Shown: positions 46,815 to 56,517 of the stretch, one piece after another | Layout of the letters: each line of letters begins with the position of its first letter | Position numbering within the stretch: position 1 is the first letter of the stretch | The notes under the pieces: generated by a model | Database searches by the model: none | What the model was told of the DNA's origin: nothing | What the model saw: the letters and a program-made list of their open reading frames with translations, nothing else | NCBI RefSeq assembly: GCF_024506435.1 | Contig: NZ_JANIET010000001.1 | Span: 1,302,001 to 1,366,000, forward strand | Length of the DNA stretch: 64,000 bases | DNA from: Pantoea trifolii | GTDB lineage: Bacteria; Pseudomonadota; Gammaproteobacteria; Enterobacterales; Enterobacteriaceae | Direction of reading: 5' to 3' | Made by a program: the position numbers and the translations under genes

Positions 46815-48524
46815 TCAAACCTTCACCGCCCAACCCTTCTGCTTACTGGTTTTACCAATCCCCGGATTAAAACTGTTGGTAGGATCGAGCTGCTGATAAA
46901 ACGCCTGCAGCTGCGGTTTCGCCTGATACAGATGGCCGACGTTATGTTCGGCCGGGTATTCGGCACCGCGCGCGGCTAAAATCGCCAGCATCTTCTCTTT
47001 CAGCGCGTGCGCATCCACGCCTTTTTTCACGATGTAATCCTGATGGAACACGTGGCAGAAGAAGTGGCCGTAATAAAGACGATGGCTTAAATCCTTATCG
47101 AACTCGGCTGGCAGGCGCTCAAACCACTCTTCATCATTACGACGCAGCGCGATATCCAGCGCCAGAATGTCTTCCACTTCATCGGCATGCACCGCGTGAT
47201 AGCGCACTGCAGCACCGGCGGCAGCAAAGCGATGCAGGAACGCGTGCGCACCCTCTTTGGCGTCGCAGGCGAAAAACGCGCCGCCGCCTTCGCGGAAATA
47301 TTCGGTCAGATAGGCCTGCGCTTCGGCCACGCCGTCGCCAGACATCTTCAGCATCAGGTGATGCTCATATTTATCGCGATACAGTTTAAGGCGCTTAGGC
47401 AGATGCGCCGGTAGCCAGCCGCTGACGCGCTGTAATAAACGATCGCTGAGATGCGGTTTCACCCAGCTCAGCTTGCTCAGCCAGGCATCGACGCGGCCTT
47501 TGAGGGTGAAAAACAGCGGCATTTTATCGGTGCCGAGTTTATCGATCATCACAAAAGTATCTTTGCCGTACACCTCGGCGATGTCGAAAATGTCGCGGTG
47601 CATATATTCGCCCGCTATCGGCAGATGGGTAAACTCCGCCAGAATATGGCGACGAATATCGCCCAGCTCCGCTGGATTGTTGGTGCCGATATAGAACACC
47701 TGCTGCTGCGGTTCAGTGGGGAAGGTATCCAGACGCACGGCAAACACCGCCAGCTTCCCGGCGCAGCCGGAGGCTTCAAACAGGCGACGCTCATCGGCGT
47801 TAAAGCGCGCTGGCGTCTGCGCATTAATATCGCGCACGCGCTCGGCGTAGTCGTGATCCGAGGCGTGACGTTCATCCCAGCGCACATCACTCTGCTGCCA
47901 GCGATCGTCATCCAGCCGCCCCAACATCTCTTCCGGCGAATGGCCGAGATCGATGCCGAGATGGTTCACCAGCTTGAGTTTGCCGCTGGCATCGATCTGC
48001 GCAAACAGCGCCATTTCGCTGTAGGCCGGACCGCGTTTGATCAGCGATCCGCCCGAGTTATTGCAAATGCCGCCCATCACCGAGGCGCCAATGCAGGAGG
48101 AACCGATCACCGAATGCGGTTCGCGTCCAAGCGGCTTCAGCGCCTTTTCCAGCTGATACAGCGTGCTGCCGGGGAAGGCGAGGATCTGTTTGCCGCTGTC
48201 GATCAGCTGCAATTTATCCAGACGCAAAGTGCTGATGATCACCACCGGACGATCGTAATCGTTGCCGTTTGGCGTTGAACCTTCGGTCAGGCCGGTGTTG
48301 GCGGCTTGCATCAAGATGATCGCATCGGCGCTCACCAGCGCCTGCAACGCACGCCACAGCTCAAGCAGCGAACCGGGAAAAATCACCGCCAGCGCCTCGC
48401 CTTCGCCTGAGCGAAAACCTTTGCGGTAGCGCGCGGTTTGTTCCGCGTCGGTTAACAGGTTCGACGATCCGACCAGACGACGCAGTTCGGCGAGCAGAGT
48501 AGGGTGCGAAGTGTTGTTATTCAT
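46815..48524 (-). CDS. dld: Quinone-dependent D-lactate dehydrogenase
   Basis: The ATG at 48524 follows AAGGA and gives 569 residues, close to E. coli Dld (571). A peripheral inner-membrane flavoprotein that oxidises D-lactate and feeds electrons to quinone. The FAD-binding stretch ILMQAANTGLTEGSTPNGNDYDRPVVIIS and EPHSVIGSSCIGASVMGGICNNSGGS are intact, as is the C-terminal HNVGHLY...NPGIGKTS. Divergent from bglX. Confidence 0.96.
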   Translation of the reverse strand: MNNNTSHPTLLAELRRLVGSSNLLTDAEQTARYRKGFRSGEGEALAVIFPGSLLELWRALQALVSADAIILMQAANTGLTEGSTPNGNDYDRPVVIISTLRLDKLQLIDSGKQILAFPGSTLYQLEKALKPLGREPHSVIGSSCIGASVMGGICNNSGGSLIKRGPAYSEMALFAQIDASGKLKLVNHLGIDLGHSPEEMLGRLDDDRWQQSDVRWDERHASDHDYAERVRDINAQTPARFNADERRLFEASGCAGKLAVFAVRLDTFPTEPQQQVFYIGTNNPAELGDIRRHILAEFTHLPIAGEYMHRDIFDIAEVYGKDTFVMIDKLGTDKMPLFFTLKGRVDAWLSKLSWVKPHLSDRLLQRVSGWLPAHLPKRLKLYRDKYEHHLMLKMSGDGVAEAQAYLTEYFREGGGAFFACDAKEGAHAFLHRFAAAGAAVRYHAVHADEVEDILALDIALRRNDEEWFERLPAEFDKDLSHRLYYGHFFCHVFHQDYIVKKGVDAHALKEKMLAILAARGAEYPAEHNVGHLYQAKPQLQAFYQQLDPTNSFNPGIGKTSKQKGWAVKV

Positions 48525-48678
48525 TGGCCTATCCTTGTCTTTAACATGGCGCATTTACTGTAGCACGCGTCAGCGACAGGGTCGCGGTGTGACATGGCGG
48601 CTACCTGCTATCCTCATCTTGTGGCAAACTGCCCCGGTTATTTCGATATTGCGCAGTCACTTAAGAGAACCCGACCTG

Positions 48679-50976
48679 ATGAAATGGATTTACTCTGTTA
48701 GCCTCGCTGTCTCCTTAGCCATTCAGCCCGCTTTCGCGGACGACTTGTTTGGCCCACATCCGATGACTGAACAGGCGCGCGACGCCTTTGTGAATCAGCT
48801 GCTCAGCAAAATGACCCTTGATGAAAAAATCGGGCAGATGCGTTTGATCAGCGTAGGACCGGATACGCCAAAATCGGCGGTTCGCGACATGATTCAGCAC
48901 GGTCAGGTCGGGGCAATTTTTAACACCGTGACGCGTCAGGATATTCGCGCTATGCAGGATCAGGTGATGCAGCTCAGCCGCCTGAAAATTCCGCTGTTCT
49001 TCGCCTATGATGTGGTGCACGGTCAGCGCACCATCTTCCCGATTCCACTCGGCCTGGCGGCGAGCTGGGATCTGGATGCCATCGCCGAGGTGGGACGCGT
49101 CTCTGCTTATGAAGCCGCAGATGATGGCCTGAATATGACGTGGGCTCCGATGGTTGATGTGTCACGCGAACCCCGTTGGGGGCGCGGCTCAGAAGGCTTC
49201 GGCGAAGACACCTTCCTCAGCGCGCAAATGGGCAGCAGCATGGTGAAAGCCATGCAGGGCAAAAGCGCGGCGGATCGCTTCTCGATCATGACCAGCGTGA
49301 AGCACTTCGCGGCCTACGGCGCAGTGGAAGGCGGACGAGATTACAACACCGTCGACATGAGCCCGCAGCGGCTGTTCCAGGATTATCTGCCGCCGTACAA
49401 AGCATCACTGGATGCCGGCAGCGGTGGCGTAATGGTGGCGCTCAACTCGCTGAATGGCACGCCGGCTACGGCAGACAGTTGGCTGCTGAAAGACATCCTG
49501 CGTGGCGACTGGAAATTCAAAGGCATCACCATTAGCGATCACGGTGCGATTAAAGAACTGATTAAACACGGTGTGGCCAGCGATCCGCAGGATGCGGTGC
49601 GCATTGCGATGAAATCAGGCATCGACATGAGCATGAGCGACGAGTATTACAGCAAATATCTGCCGGGCCTGGTGAAGAGCGGCGCGGTGAGCATGGCGGA
49701 AGTGGATGATGCCGCGCGCCACGTGCTGAACGTCAAATATGACATGGGCCTGTTTAACGATCCTTACAGCCATTTAGGACCGAAGGAGAGCGATCCGCAG
49801 GACACCAATGCCGAAAGTCGTTTGCACCGCGCCGAAGCGCGTGATGTGGCGCGCAAAAGCATTGTGTTGTTGAAAAACTGGCGTGAAACGCTGCCGCTGA
49901 AAAAAGACGCCACCATTGCGTTGGTGGGGCCGTTGGCGGACAGCCAGCGCGACATCATGGGCAGCTGGTCGGCCGCTGGCGTGGCGAAACAATCGATCCC
50001 GCTACTGCAAGGCATGCGCAATGCGATGGCGGGCAAAGGCACGGTGCTGTACGCCAAAGGCGCTAACATCAGCGACAACAGAGGCATTCAGGACTTCCTC
50101 AATCTGTATGAGCAAGCGGTAAGCGTGGATAAGCGCTCGCCGCAGGAGCTGATTGATGAAGCGGTAGCACAGGCGAAAAAAGCCGATGTGGTGGTGGCCG
50201 CCGTCGGTGAAGCGCAAGGCATGGCGCACGAAGCCTCCAGCCGCAGCGATCTCGTTATTCCACCTGGCCAACAGAAGCTGCTGGCGGCGCTGAAAGCCAC
50301 CGGAAAACCGCTGGTGATCGTGCTGATGAACGGCCGTCCGCTGACGGTGGTGAATGAAGATAAGCAAGCCGATGCGATGCTGGAAACCTGGTTCAGCGGC
50401 ACCGAAGGCGGCAACGCCATCGCTGATGTGCTGTTTGGCGATTACAACCCGTCAGGCAAATTGCCGGTCTCCTTCCCGCGTTCTGTGGGCCAGATTCCGA
50501 TTTACTACAACCATCTGCCAACCGGTCGTCCGTACAACTTTGCTAAGCCGAACAAGTACACTTCGCATTACTACGATGCGGTGAACGGTCCGCTTTATCC
50601 GTTTGGTTACGGTCTGAGCTACACCACCTTCAGCGTATCGCCGGTGAAGATGTCGTCACGCACCATGCCGCGTAACGGCTCGGTGGAAGCGTCAGTGACC
50701 GTCACCAACAGCGGTAAACGCGATGGCGCGACCGTGGTGCAGCTCTATCTTAACGATCCGGTGGCCAGCATTAGCCGTCCGGTGCAGGAGCTGCGCGGCT
50801 TCCAGCGCATCATGCTGAAAGCCGGTGAATCACAGACTGTGAAGTTTAAAATCGACGTTGATGCGCTGAAATTCTGGAACCAGAAGATGCAGCACATCGC
50901 CGAGCCGGGCAAAATCAACGTAATGATTGGACTGGATTCGGTGCGCACTCAGGATGCGCAGTTTGATTATCTGTAA
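48679..50976 (+). CDS. bglX: Periplasmic beta-glucosidase
   Basis: The ATG at 48679 gives 765 residues, identical in length to E. coli BglX, with a signal peptide ending in FADD (about residue 20). GH3 domains: the N-terminal barrel with the candidate nucleophile Asp in KGITISDHGAIKELIKHG (about residue 288), the alpha/beta sandwich (GPLADS...GSWSAAG) and a C-terminal fibronectin-III-like domain from about residue 660. The open frame upstream of this ATG lacks a signal sequence. A CCCTCTCCCGC-type repeat cluster follows. Confidence 0.96.
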   Translation: MKWIYSVSLAVSLAIQPAFADDLFGPHPMTEQARDAFVNQLLSKMTLDEKIGQMRLISVGPDTPKSAVRDMIQHGQVGAIFNTVTRQDIRAMQDQVMQLSRLKIPLFFAYDVVHGQRTIFPIPLGLAASWDLDAIAEVGRVSAYEAADDGLNMTWAPMVDVSREPRWGRGSEGFGEDTFLSAQMGSSMVKAMQGKSAADRFSIMTSVKHFAAYGAVEGGRDYNTVDMSPQRLFQDYLPPYKASLDAGSGGVMVALNSLNGTPATADSWLLKDILRGDWKFKGITISDHGAIKELIKHGVASDPQDAVRIAMKSGIDMSMSDEYYSKYLPGLVKSGAVSMAEVDDAARHVLNVKYDMGLFNDPYSHLGPKESDPQDTNAESRLHRAEARDVARKSIVLLKNWRETLPLKKDATIALVGPLADSQRDIMGSWSAAGVAKQSIPLLQGMRNAMAGKGTVLYAKGANISDNRGIQDFLNLYEQAVSVDKRSPQELIDEAVAQAKKADVVVAAVGEAQGMAHEASSRSDLVIPPGQQKLLAALKATGKPLVIVLMNGRPLTVVNEDKQADAMLETWFSGTEGGNAIADVLFGDYNPSGKLPVSFPRSVGQIPIYYNHLPTGRPYNFAKPNKYTSHYYDAVNGPLYPFGYGLSYTTFSVSPVKMSSRTMPRNGSVEASVTVTNSGKRDGATVVQLYLNDPVASISRPVQELRGFQRIMLKAGESQTVKFKIDVDALKFWNQKMQHIAEPGKINVMIGLDSVRTQDAQFDYL

Positions 50977-50984
50977 TCGCTGAT

Positions 50985-51099
50985 GCCCCTCACCCTAACC
51001 CTCTCCCGCACGCGGGAGAGGGAACCGATGGGTGCGGAATTCAATCCCGTCGCGATCCTCTCCCTCTCCCGCTTGCGGGAGAGGGCCGGGGTGAGGGCA
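50985..51099. repeat. CCCTCTCCCGC-type palindromic repeat pair
   Basis: Two palindromes, CCCTCTCCCGC-AC-GCGGGAGAGGG (50999-51022) and CCCTCTCCCGC-TT-GCGGGAGAGGG (51062-51085), are enclosed by CCCCTCACCCTAAC and GGGGTGAGGGC in inverted orientation. The whole 115 bp can fold as a large stem. It is the same family as at 25823-25895. Confidence 0.88.
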
Positions 51100-51121
51100 T
51101 TAACCGCACAAGCACAAACCC

Positions 51122-51985
51122 ATGAACATCCGCGAACGCATCCAACAGCAAGTCTTCCGCCTTAACGGCCTGTCACTCAACGAATTCGACATCTCGCAAC
51201 CGCCTGGCGATCCCGGCTTATTTGGCCCGGACCACGTTATCTGGCGCGTCCACGGCGACTTCACCTCCATGCTGTGCGGCGGCATCAGCGCCTTGATGCT
51301 GCAAATGCTGCATCCGGCGGCGCTGGCGGGCGTATGGGATCACTCCAATTTCCGTCAGGACATGATGGGCCGCCTACGCCGCACCAGCCAGTTTATTGCC
51401 GTCACCACCTTCGGTAATACCGCCGATGCCCATATCCTGATCGACCGCGTCAAACGGATTCACCTGCGCGTCACCGGTGTCGATAACGCGGGCAAGCCGT
51501 ATGCCGCCAGCGATCCGCATCTGCTCACCTGGGTGCACGTCGCGGAAACCAGCCGTTTTCTGGCGGCGCATCTGCGCTACAAAAATCCGCAGCTCAGCCT
51601 CGCCGATCAGGATCGTTACTATCAGGAAGCGGCATTCGTTGCCGAAGCGCTGGGTGCGCAGCAGGTGCCGAAAAGCGTGCAGGCGGTTGAGGCGTATCTT
51701 CAGAGGATGCGGCCTGAGTTGATCTGCGATGCGCGTACGCTGGAGGTGATGCAGTTATTAATCAACGCGCCCGCACCCAGCTGGCAGGCAAAACCGGCCA
51801 TGCGCGTGATGCTGAAAGCGGGGATGGGATTGTTGCCGGACTGGGCGCAACAGCAGATCCAGCAGCCGGTTGCGCCGCTGACGCAGTGGCGAGTGGATCG
51901 GGAAATGGCGGTGATCGCCGCACTGCTGCGCTGGTCGATTCAGCGCGGCGCTTATAGCCGTGCGATGCAGCGCATGGGCCGCTGA
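51122..51985 (+). CDS. MpaB/DUF2236-family oxygenase-like protein
   Basis: The 287-residue protein belongs to the DUF2236 family that includes fungal MpaB and rubber oxygenase Lcp. Typical stretches are MLQMLHPAALAGVWDHSNFRQDMMGRLRRTSQF (about 56-88) and DPHLLTWVHVAETSRFL near 130-146, with conserved His and Asp residues that in related proteins bind haem. No signal peptide. Real substrate unknown. No clear ribosome-binding site precedes the ATG, and an upstream REP lies within 25 nt. Confidence 0.75.
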   Translation: MNIRERIQQQVFRLNGLSLNEFDISQPPGDPGLFGPDHVIWRVHGDFTSMLCGGISALMLQMLHPAALAGVWDHSNFRQDMMGRLRRTSQFIAVTTFGNTADAHILIDRVKRIHLRVTGVDNAGKPYAASDPHLLTWVHVAETSRFLAAHLRYKNPQLSLADQDRYYQEAAFVAEALGAQQVPKSVQAVEAYLQRMRPELICDARTLEVMQLLINAPAPSWQAKPAMRVMLKAGMGLLPDWAQQQIQQPVAPLTQWRVDREMAVIAALLRWSIQRGAYSRAMQRMGR

Positions 51986-51988
51986 AGG

Positions 51989-52282
51989 TTACAGATGCAG
52001 CTCATCCTGCTTGTTTGTGTAGGTGCGCGGTGTGCGCGCTTGACGTTTTAGCGCCAGCTGACGTTGCTGATAATGGTGCAGCAACATGCCGAGCCCGAGG
52101 CCAATCAGCGCCAGCGGCAGCAGGCTGTAATAGATATCAATCGGTAATAACACCAGCAATGCCACGCCACTTAATAACAAGGTCAGCGACGACATCACCC
52201 ATGTATAGCGGATAAACAGCCACACCAACATCACGAAAATAACCACATCCCGCAGGTTCAGATCGAGGTTTTGCAGCACCAT
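51989..52282 (-). CDS. Small membrane protein of unknown function
   Basis: Not recognised as a named family. From the ATG at 52282 (GGAG about 10 nt before) the product is 97 residues: a first helix (DVVIFVMLVWLFIRY), a second and third helix (LTLLLSGVALLVLLPIDIYY, LLPLALIGLGLGMLLHHY), then a basic tail KRQARTPRTYTNKQDELHL. An upstream ATG at 52312 is possible. It is convergent with the MpaB-like gene (3-nt gap). Confidence 0.65.
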   Translation of the reverse strand: MVLQNLDLNLRDVVIFVMLVWLFIRYTWVMSSLTLLLSGVALLVLLPIDIYYSLLPLALIGLGLGMLLHHYQQRQLALKRQARTPRTYTNKQDELHL

Positions 52283-52507
52283 GATGGCAGCTCCAAAGAG
52301 GCGAATGTGCAAACAATATCACGCGAAATGGTAAATGAATCGCAAATTAATCTGAAGCTTGTCAGCCAGTTAAGCGGCGATTTATAAGCCGCTCTCATCT
52401 ATTTCCCACCGCACTTTGAGAGTTTTACCCTTGTGTCACATGGCACGAGTGCCGATCCTGCTCTATTCTCGGGGAAAATGGATTCCTCCAGGTAATATCG
52501 AGGCGTT

Positions 52508-53620
52508 ATGACCCACCAACCTCTGATTGCTGAGGTGCCGAATCAGCAACACACACTAACCGCGATCGTCGAGCAGGATGCGCGTACGGCCTATTTTTAT
52601 ATCTGGCCGAATGACCTGTTTCGCAGCCAATACGCGGTGCGCGGCTGCTGGCTGCGTAACCTGCTGCCTGCCCCCGCGCAGGAAGATCGTGAAGCGATGG
52701 AGCAGGGCATCGCGCCGCTGCTGAGTGCCGAATATTGCCGCACGCTGGAAGCCGAGCCGATGCTCGATCCGGCGGGATTACAGGTGCTGTGGGAGCCCAG
52801 CGATGACGGCGCCGCGCTGTGGTATTACGGCCAATTGCTGGCGGTGATCCCCGGCTGGAGCCTGTATCAGGATAAGCAGGTGAGTTTTTCTGCTGCCTGC
52901 ATCAAAGAGAATCGCCTGACCGCGCCGCTCGGATCGGCCTCCACCAACGAATACTACGCGCGCGCTGAACAGCAGCGTCACTTTTGGCGCGACTGGCACG
53001 ACGGCCATTTGTGGGATGTGGTGCAGCGCGAGCTGATGCAGTGTTATCAGGCGCAGTTTGGCGAGTCGGTAAAATATTACTCCATCGATCAGGGCAACTG
53101 GCCGCCGATGGCGATTTCGCAGCACTTGCATAACGGCGTTTGGTACTTCCTCACCCTGGGCATGGGAATCCGCCCGATGCCGCAGGTGGATCATCTGTTT
53201 GACGAGCTGGCCCCGCAGTATCGCCGCGTCGAGCTGGCGATGGCGGTAGACGGTGAAGTGATGACCGAAGCCAATGCGGTGCAGATGGCGAGCGCGCTGG
53301 CGGAGTTTGCCCATCTGCCGTGGGCGCGTCTGACCTGGATTGGCGAAGGGCATACGCTGGCGTCGGAAGTCGCACCGGTGGGCTTTGAAAGCTTCCTGCT
53401 GGCGAATGATCTCGCTCCCGAAGCGGCGCAGTTCCGCCTGCCGAAACGCGATGGTGATCGCGTGAATCTGCTGTGGTCCACGCCGATTACCGAGGCCGAA
53501 CGCCAGTTCGCCCAGGCTGACGATCGCGGTGGACAGCAGCTGCTGCAACGTTTGCTGGCGGACGGTAATAATCATGTGTTTCGGCCACGGCAGGAAGTGG
53601 TGGAAACCCCCGCACCGTAA
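52508..53620 (+). CDS. SUFU (suppressor-of-fused)-like domain protein
   Basis: The 370-residue soluble protein resembles bacterial SUFU-domain proteins in its C-terminal two thirds: HNGVWYFLTLGMGIRPMP (about 215-232), followed by ELAPQYRRVELAMAVDGEV, ALAEFAHLPWARLTWIGEGHT and FLLANDLAPEAAQFRLPKRDGDRVNLLWSTPITEAERQFA. Bacterial SUFU domains are often immunity proteins of polymorphic toxin systems, but no toxin adjoins this one. The first 150 residues are not recognised. Assignment is by pattern recall, so moderate confidence. Confidence 0.6.
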   Translation: MTHQPLIAEVPNQQHTLTAIVEQDARTAYFYIWPNDLFRSQYAVRGCWLRNLLPAPAQEDREAMEQGIAPLLSAEYCRTLEAEPMLDPAGLQVLWEPSDDGAALWYYGQLLAVIPGWSLYQDKQVSFSAACIKENRLTAPLGSASTNEYYARAEQQRHFWRDWHDGHLWDVVQRELMQCYQAQFGESVKYYSIDQGNWPPMAISQHLHNGVWYFLTLGMGIRPMPQVDHLFDELAPQYRRVELAMAVDGEVMTEANAVQMASALAEFAHLPWARLTWIGEGHTLASEVAPVGFESFLLANDLAPEAAQFRLPKRDGDRVNLLWSTPITEAERQFAQADDRGGQQLLQRLLADGNNHVFRPRQEVVETPAP

Positions 53621-53624
53621 ATCA

Positions 53625-53648
53625 GGTCGGCACCAATGCCGACCCTAC
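53625..53648 (-). repeat. GTAG-REP variant
   Basis: GGTCGGCA-CCAA-TGCCGACC followed by CTAC; arms are compensated relative to the standard copy. Confidence 0.75.
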
Positions 53649-53687
53649 GATTTTAAATTATCACCCAAATCAACTATTTCATTGCTT

Positions 53688-53703
53688 TGTGATCGCGCTC
53701 ACC
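53688..53703 (+). promoter_or_regulatory. CRP-binding site upstream of chemoreceptor gene
   Basis: TGTGATCGCGCTCACC fits TGTGA-N6-TCACA with one terminal mismatch. It ends directly before the flagellar-type promoter at 53704, so CRP would sit against the -35 region. Confidence 0.6.
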
Positions 53704-53730
53704 TCAAGTTCCCCATTAACACGCCGTTAA
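53704..53730 (+). promoter_or_regulatory. Sigma-28 (FliA) type promoter
   Basis: TCAAGTTC-N11-GCCGTTAA matches the FliA consensus TAAAGTTT-N11-GCCGATAA with exact spacing, 43 nt before the chemoreceptor ATG. This fits class III flagellar expression of the receptor. Confidence 0.72.
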
Positions 53731-53772
53731 CCTCGATCAGGCAACTCGCCAACCAGGGTAAGGGCACACATA

Positions 53773-55668
53773 ATGTTCAAAACAACACAATCCCGTTTCA
53801 CCGCGACGCTTGTCGCCTTTTTTGCCGCTCTGATGCTGGTTACCGTACTGGTAATCAATCAGTTCATCGCGCCGCAACTCACTGAAAATGAAAGTCGTCT
53901 GGTGCGTTACGAAGTGGACGGCCTGGCCGGACGCATCGTCGAGCAGATGAACCGCGTGCAGGCGCAGCAACGCGCCATTACCGAAGCCGCAGGCGTGATG
54001 GACAGCGCAGCCATCGATACCTTGCTGCCCGCCTTAGTTAACCAATATCAGGACAGCAATGTGTTCGGCGGCGGCATCTGGCCGTTACCAAACCGTCGCG
54101 ATCCCGCCAAAGAGAAAAACAGCTCATTCTTTGCGCGCAACGCCAGCAACCAGCTGCAGGTCAACACCTACTGGAACTCGGATGCCGCCGACAAATACTG
54201 GGAGCAATCCTGGTATAAAGATGGTTTAGCCGCGCCCAAAGGCCAGTGCGCCTGGGCGAAAGCCTATCAGGATGCCGCCAGCCCGCAGCCGCGTACCAAT
54301 TGCGCAATGGCAATCTATCGCGATGGCACCGCGTGGGGCGTGGCAACCATTGACGTGACGCTCGGCTTCTTCAACCAGCTGGCAAAACAGATGGGTGAGG
54401 CGATTCAGGGCCGCGTACTGATCGTTGAAGCTGATGGCAAAGTGGTGGGTAACGCCGCGCTGGTGGATGGCGCGCCGAAGCTGGAAAACCTCGCGGATAC
54501 CCAGCTGCCGATGGCGTCCGCGCTGAAAGGTCTGTTGGCGCAGGCGGGCAGTCAGCCCGCGCAAACCACCTTTGCAGGTGAAGATGGCGAACACACGCTG
54601 TTCGTACAGGCGATTGCTGGCAGCCCGTGGTATCTGGCCAGCGATGTGCCGTCGAGCTTGCTGGATGCACAAACCCACAGCATGTTGACGCGTCTTGGTC
54701 TGGTGCAGATTCCGCTGGCGGTGATCCTGCTGCTGGTGCTGCTGGGCTTCGTGCGAGCCATGATGAAACGTCTCGCCGTGCTGAACAGCAACATTGAAGC
54801 CTTATCAACCGGCGGCGCCGATTTGACGCAGCGTCTGCCTGCCAGCAACAGCCCGGAATTCAACGCCGTGGCGCAGAGCTTCAACCAGTTCATCGCCTAT
54901 CTGCAAGGCCTGATGCGTCAGGTGGGCGACAGCGCGCTGGCGATCACGGCGGCTTCGCGTGAAATCGCCAGCGGCAACGCCGATCTCTCGGCACGTACCG
55001 AATCGCAAGCCAGTTCGATTGTTGAAACGGCGGCGTCGATGGAAGAGCTGACCGGCACGGTGCGGCAGAACGCCGACAACGCCACGCATGCGAACCAGCT
55101 GGCGGACGGCGCGTCGCAGGTTGCCGCACGCGGCACTGAAGTGGTGCGTCAGGTGGTCACCACCATGGGCGCGATCAATCACTCATCGCGTAAAGTGGTC
55201 GATATCATCAGCGTCATTGATAGCATTGCCTTCCAGACCAACATCCTGGCGCTGAACGCCGCGGTCGAAGCGGCGCGCGCCGGTGAACAGGGTCGCGGTT
55301 TTGCCGTGGTAGCATCGGAAGTGCGTAACCTGGCACAGCGCTCGGCTAACTCGGCGCGTGAAATCAAAAAGCTGATTGAGGAGTCGGTGGCGAATATCGA
55401 TACCGGCAGCCAGCTGGTGGAGCAGGCCGGGCAAACCATGGATGAGCTGATGCAGGGCGTGAGCAGCGTGACCACGCTGATGAGCGAAATCATGTCGGCC
55501 AGCCGCGAGCAGAGCATGGGCATCGATCAGGTGAACGTGGCGATTACTCAGCTGGATGGCAGCACCCAGCAGAACGCCGCGCTGGTCGAGCAGGTTTCCG
55601 CCGCCGCGCAGTCGATGCAGCAGCAAAGCGTGCAGCTGGAGCAGGTGGTGCAGAGCTTTAAGTTGTAA
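53773..55668 (+). CDS. Methyl-accepting chemotaxis protein
   Basis: The 631-residue receptor has an N-terminal membrane helix (about 10-32), a periplasmic ligand domain of about 250 residues that looks Cache-like, a second helix (about 318-337), a HAMP domain, and the signalling hairpin with tip [41 protein letters not shown]. No C-terminal NWETF/CheR-binding pentapeptide is present (it ends VVQSFKL), so adaptation would depend on other receptors. The ligand cannot be predicted. It is preceded by a FliA-type promoter and a CRP site. Confidence 0.93.
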   Translation: MFKTTQSRFTATLVAFFAALMLVTVLVINQFIAPQLTENESRLVRYEVDGLAGRIVEQMNRVQAQQRAITEAAGVMDSAAIDTLLPALVNQYQDSNVFGGGIWPLPNRRDPAKEKNSSFFARNASNQLQVNTYWNSDAADKYWEQSWYKDGLAAPKGQCAWAKAYQDAASPQPRTNCAMAIYRDGTAWGVATIDVTLGFFNQLAKQMGEAIQGRVLIVEADGKVVGNAALVDGAPKLENLADTQLPMASALKGLLAQAGSQPAQTTFAGEDGEHTLFVQAIAGSPWYLASDVPSSLLDAQTHSMLTRLGLVQIPLAVILLLVLLGFVRAMMKRLAVLNSNIEALSTGGADLTQRLPASNSPEFNAVAQSFNQFIAYLQGLMRQVGDSALAITAASREIASGNADLSARTESQASSIVETAASMEELTGTVRQNADNATHANQLADGASQVAARGTEVVRQVVTTMGAINHSSRKVVDIISVIDSIAFQTNILALNAAVEAARAGEQGRGFAVVASEVRNLAQRSANSAREIKKLIEESVANIDTGSQLVEQAGQTMDELMQGVSSVTTLMSEIMSASREQSMGIDQVNVAITQLDGSTQQNAALVEQVSAAAQSMQQQSVQLEQVVQSFKL

Positions 55669-55681
55669 GTTTTGTGAAATC

Positions 55682-55705
55682 GGTCGCCATAAATGGCGAC
55701 CCTAC
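55682..55705 (-). repeat. GTAG-REP palindrome, first of an inverted pair
   Basis: GGTCGCCAT-AA-ATGGCGACC followed by CTAC, 14 nt after the chemoreceptor stop. Confidence 0.9.
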
Positions 55706-55750
55706 AAAATCTCCCGGCCGTTGAAAAATTGCGGTCGGCACAACTCTCCC

Positions 55751-55774
55751 GTAAGGTCGCCATTTATGGCGACC
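55751..55774 (+). repeat. GTAG-REP palindrome, second of an inverted pair
   Basis: GTAA then GGTCGCCAT-TT-ATGGCGACC. It faces the copy at 55682 with 45 nt between; the segment between holds nothing else I recognise. Confidence 0.85.
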
Positions 55775-55952
55775 TTCTCATCCTCCGCACACATCTCCTC
55801 CGTTAACGCCATTCCCCACCTTTTTATGCTGAATTGTCCGCAGGCTGCTACGCTTTAGTGTGCCCACGTTAACGCACGGAATGTGCGCTATTTCCTCCAT
55901 CAACACGTTGGAGGTTGTGTACAATAGCTGCGAATTTTCCGAAGGAGTTGTC

Positions 55953-56486
55953 ATGCCCGCCATTGAAGTTATTCTCGTTGACCACCTCGATCGCCCTATC
56001 GGCAAAATGGAAAAGCTGGAAGTGCATGAAAAAGGATTGCTGCATCGCGCGGTGACGGTTTACGTGTTCAATTCGCGCCATGAAGTGCTGCTGCAACGCC
56101 GTGCCAGCACGAAATATCACTGTGGTGGATTGTGGAGTAACACCTGCTGCAGTCATCCCTATCCGCAGGAATCGACGCGCGACGCGGCTGAGCGCCGTTT
56201 GCGTGAAGAGATGGGCATGAATCTGGCGTTAACGCCGGTGTTTGAGCTGAGCTACAACCTGCCGCTGAGTAACGGCTTAACCGAGCATGAGTATGGTCAC
56301 GTGTTCTTCGCCATCAGCGATGAGCAGCCGGTCCTCAACCCGGAAGAGGCCGATGCGTGGTGCTATTGCTCGATTGCACAAATTCAGCAGGAAATGCAGG
56401 AGAATCCGGCGCAGTTCACGCCGTGGTTTCTGCACACCTTCCCGCGCATCCCTCATACGCTTGGTGAGTTTCGCCTGACGGCATAG
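55953..56486 (+). CDS. idi: Isopentenyl-diphosphate delta-isomerase, type I
   Basis: The ATG at 55953 behind GAAGGAG gives 177 residues, the type I (Nudix-fold) length. The enzyme interconverts IPP and DMAPP. Catalytic Cys is in SNTCCSHPYP (about residue 66), the Nudix-like EEMG and the catalytic Glu region TEHEYGHVFF (about 113) are present. In many Pantoea an idi gene sits in the carotenoid cluster; here it stands alone next to a chemoreceptor. Confidence 0.93.
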   Translation: MPAIEVILVDHLDRPIGKMEKLEVHEKGLLHRAVTVYVFNSRHEVLLQRRASTKYHCGGLWSNTCCSHPYPQESTRDAAERRLREEMGMNLALTPVFELSYNLPLSNGLTEHEYGHVFFAISDEQPVLNPEEADAWCYCSIAQIQQEMQENPAQFTPWFLHTFPRIPHTLGEFRLTA

Positions 56487-56517
56487 AAGCATGGACATTG
56501 CTTTGCGGGGGCGACGT

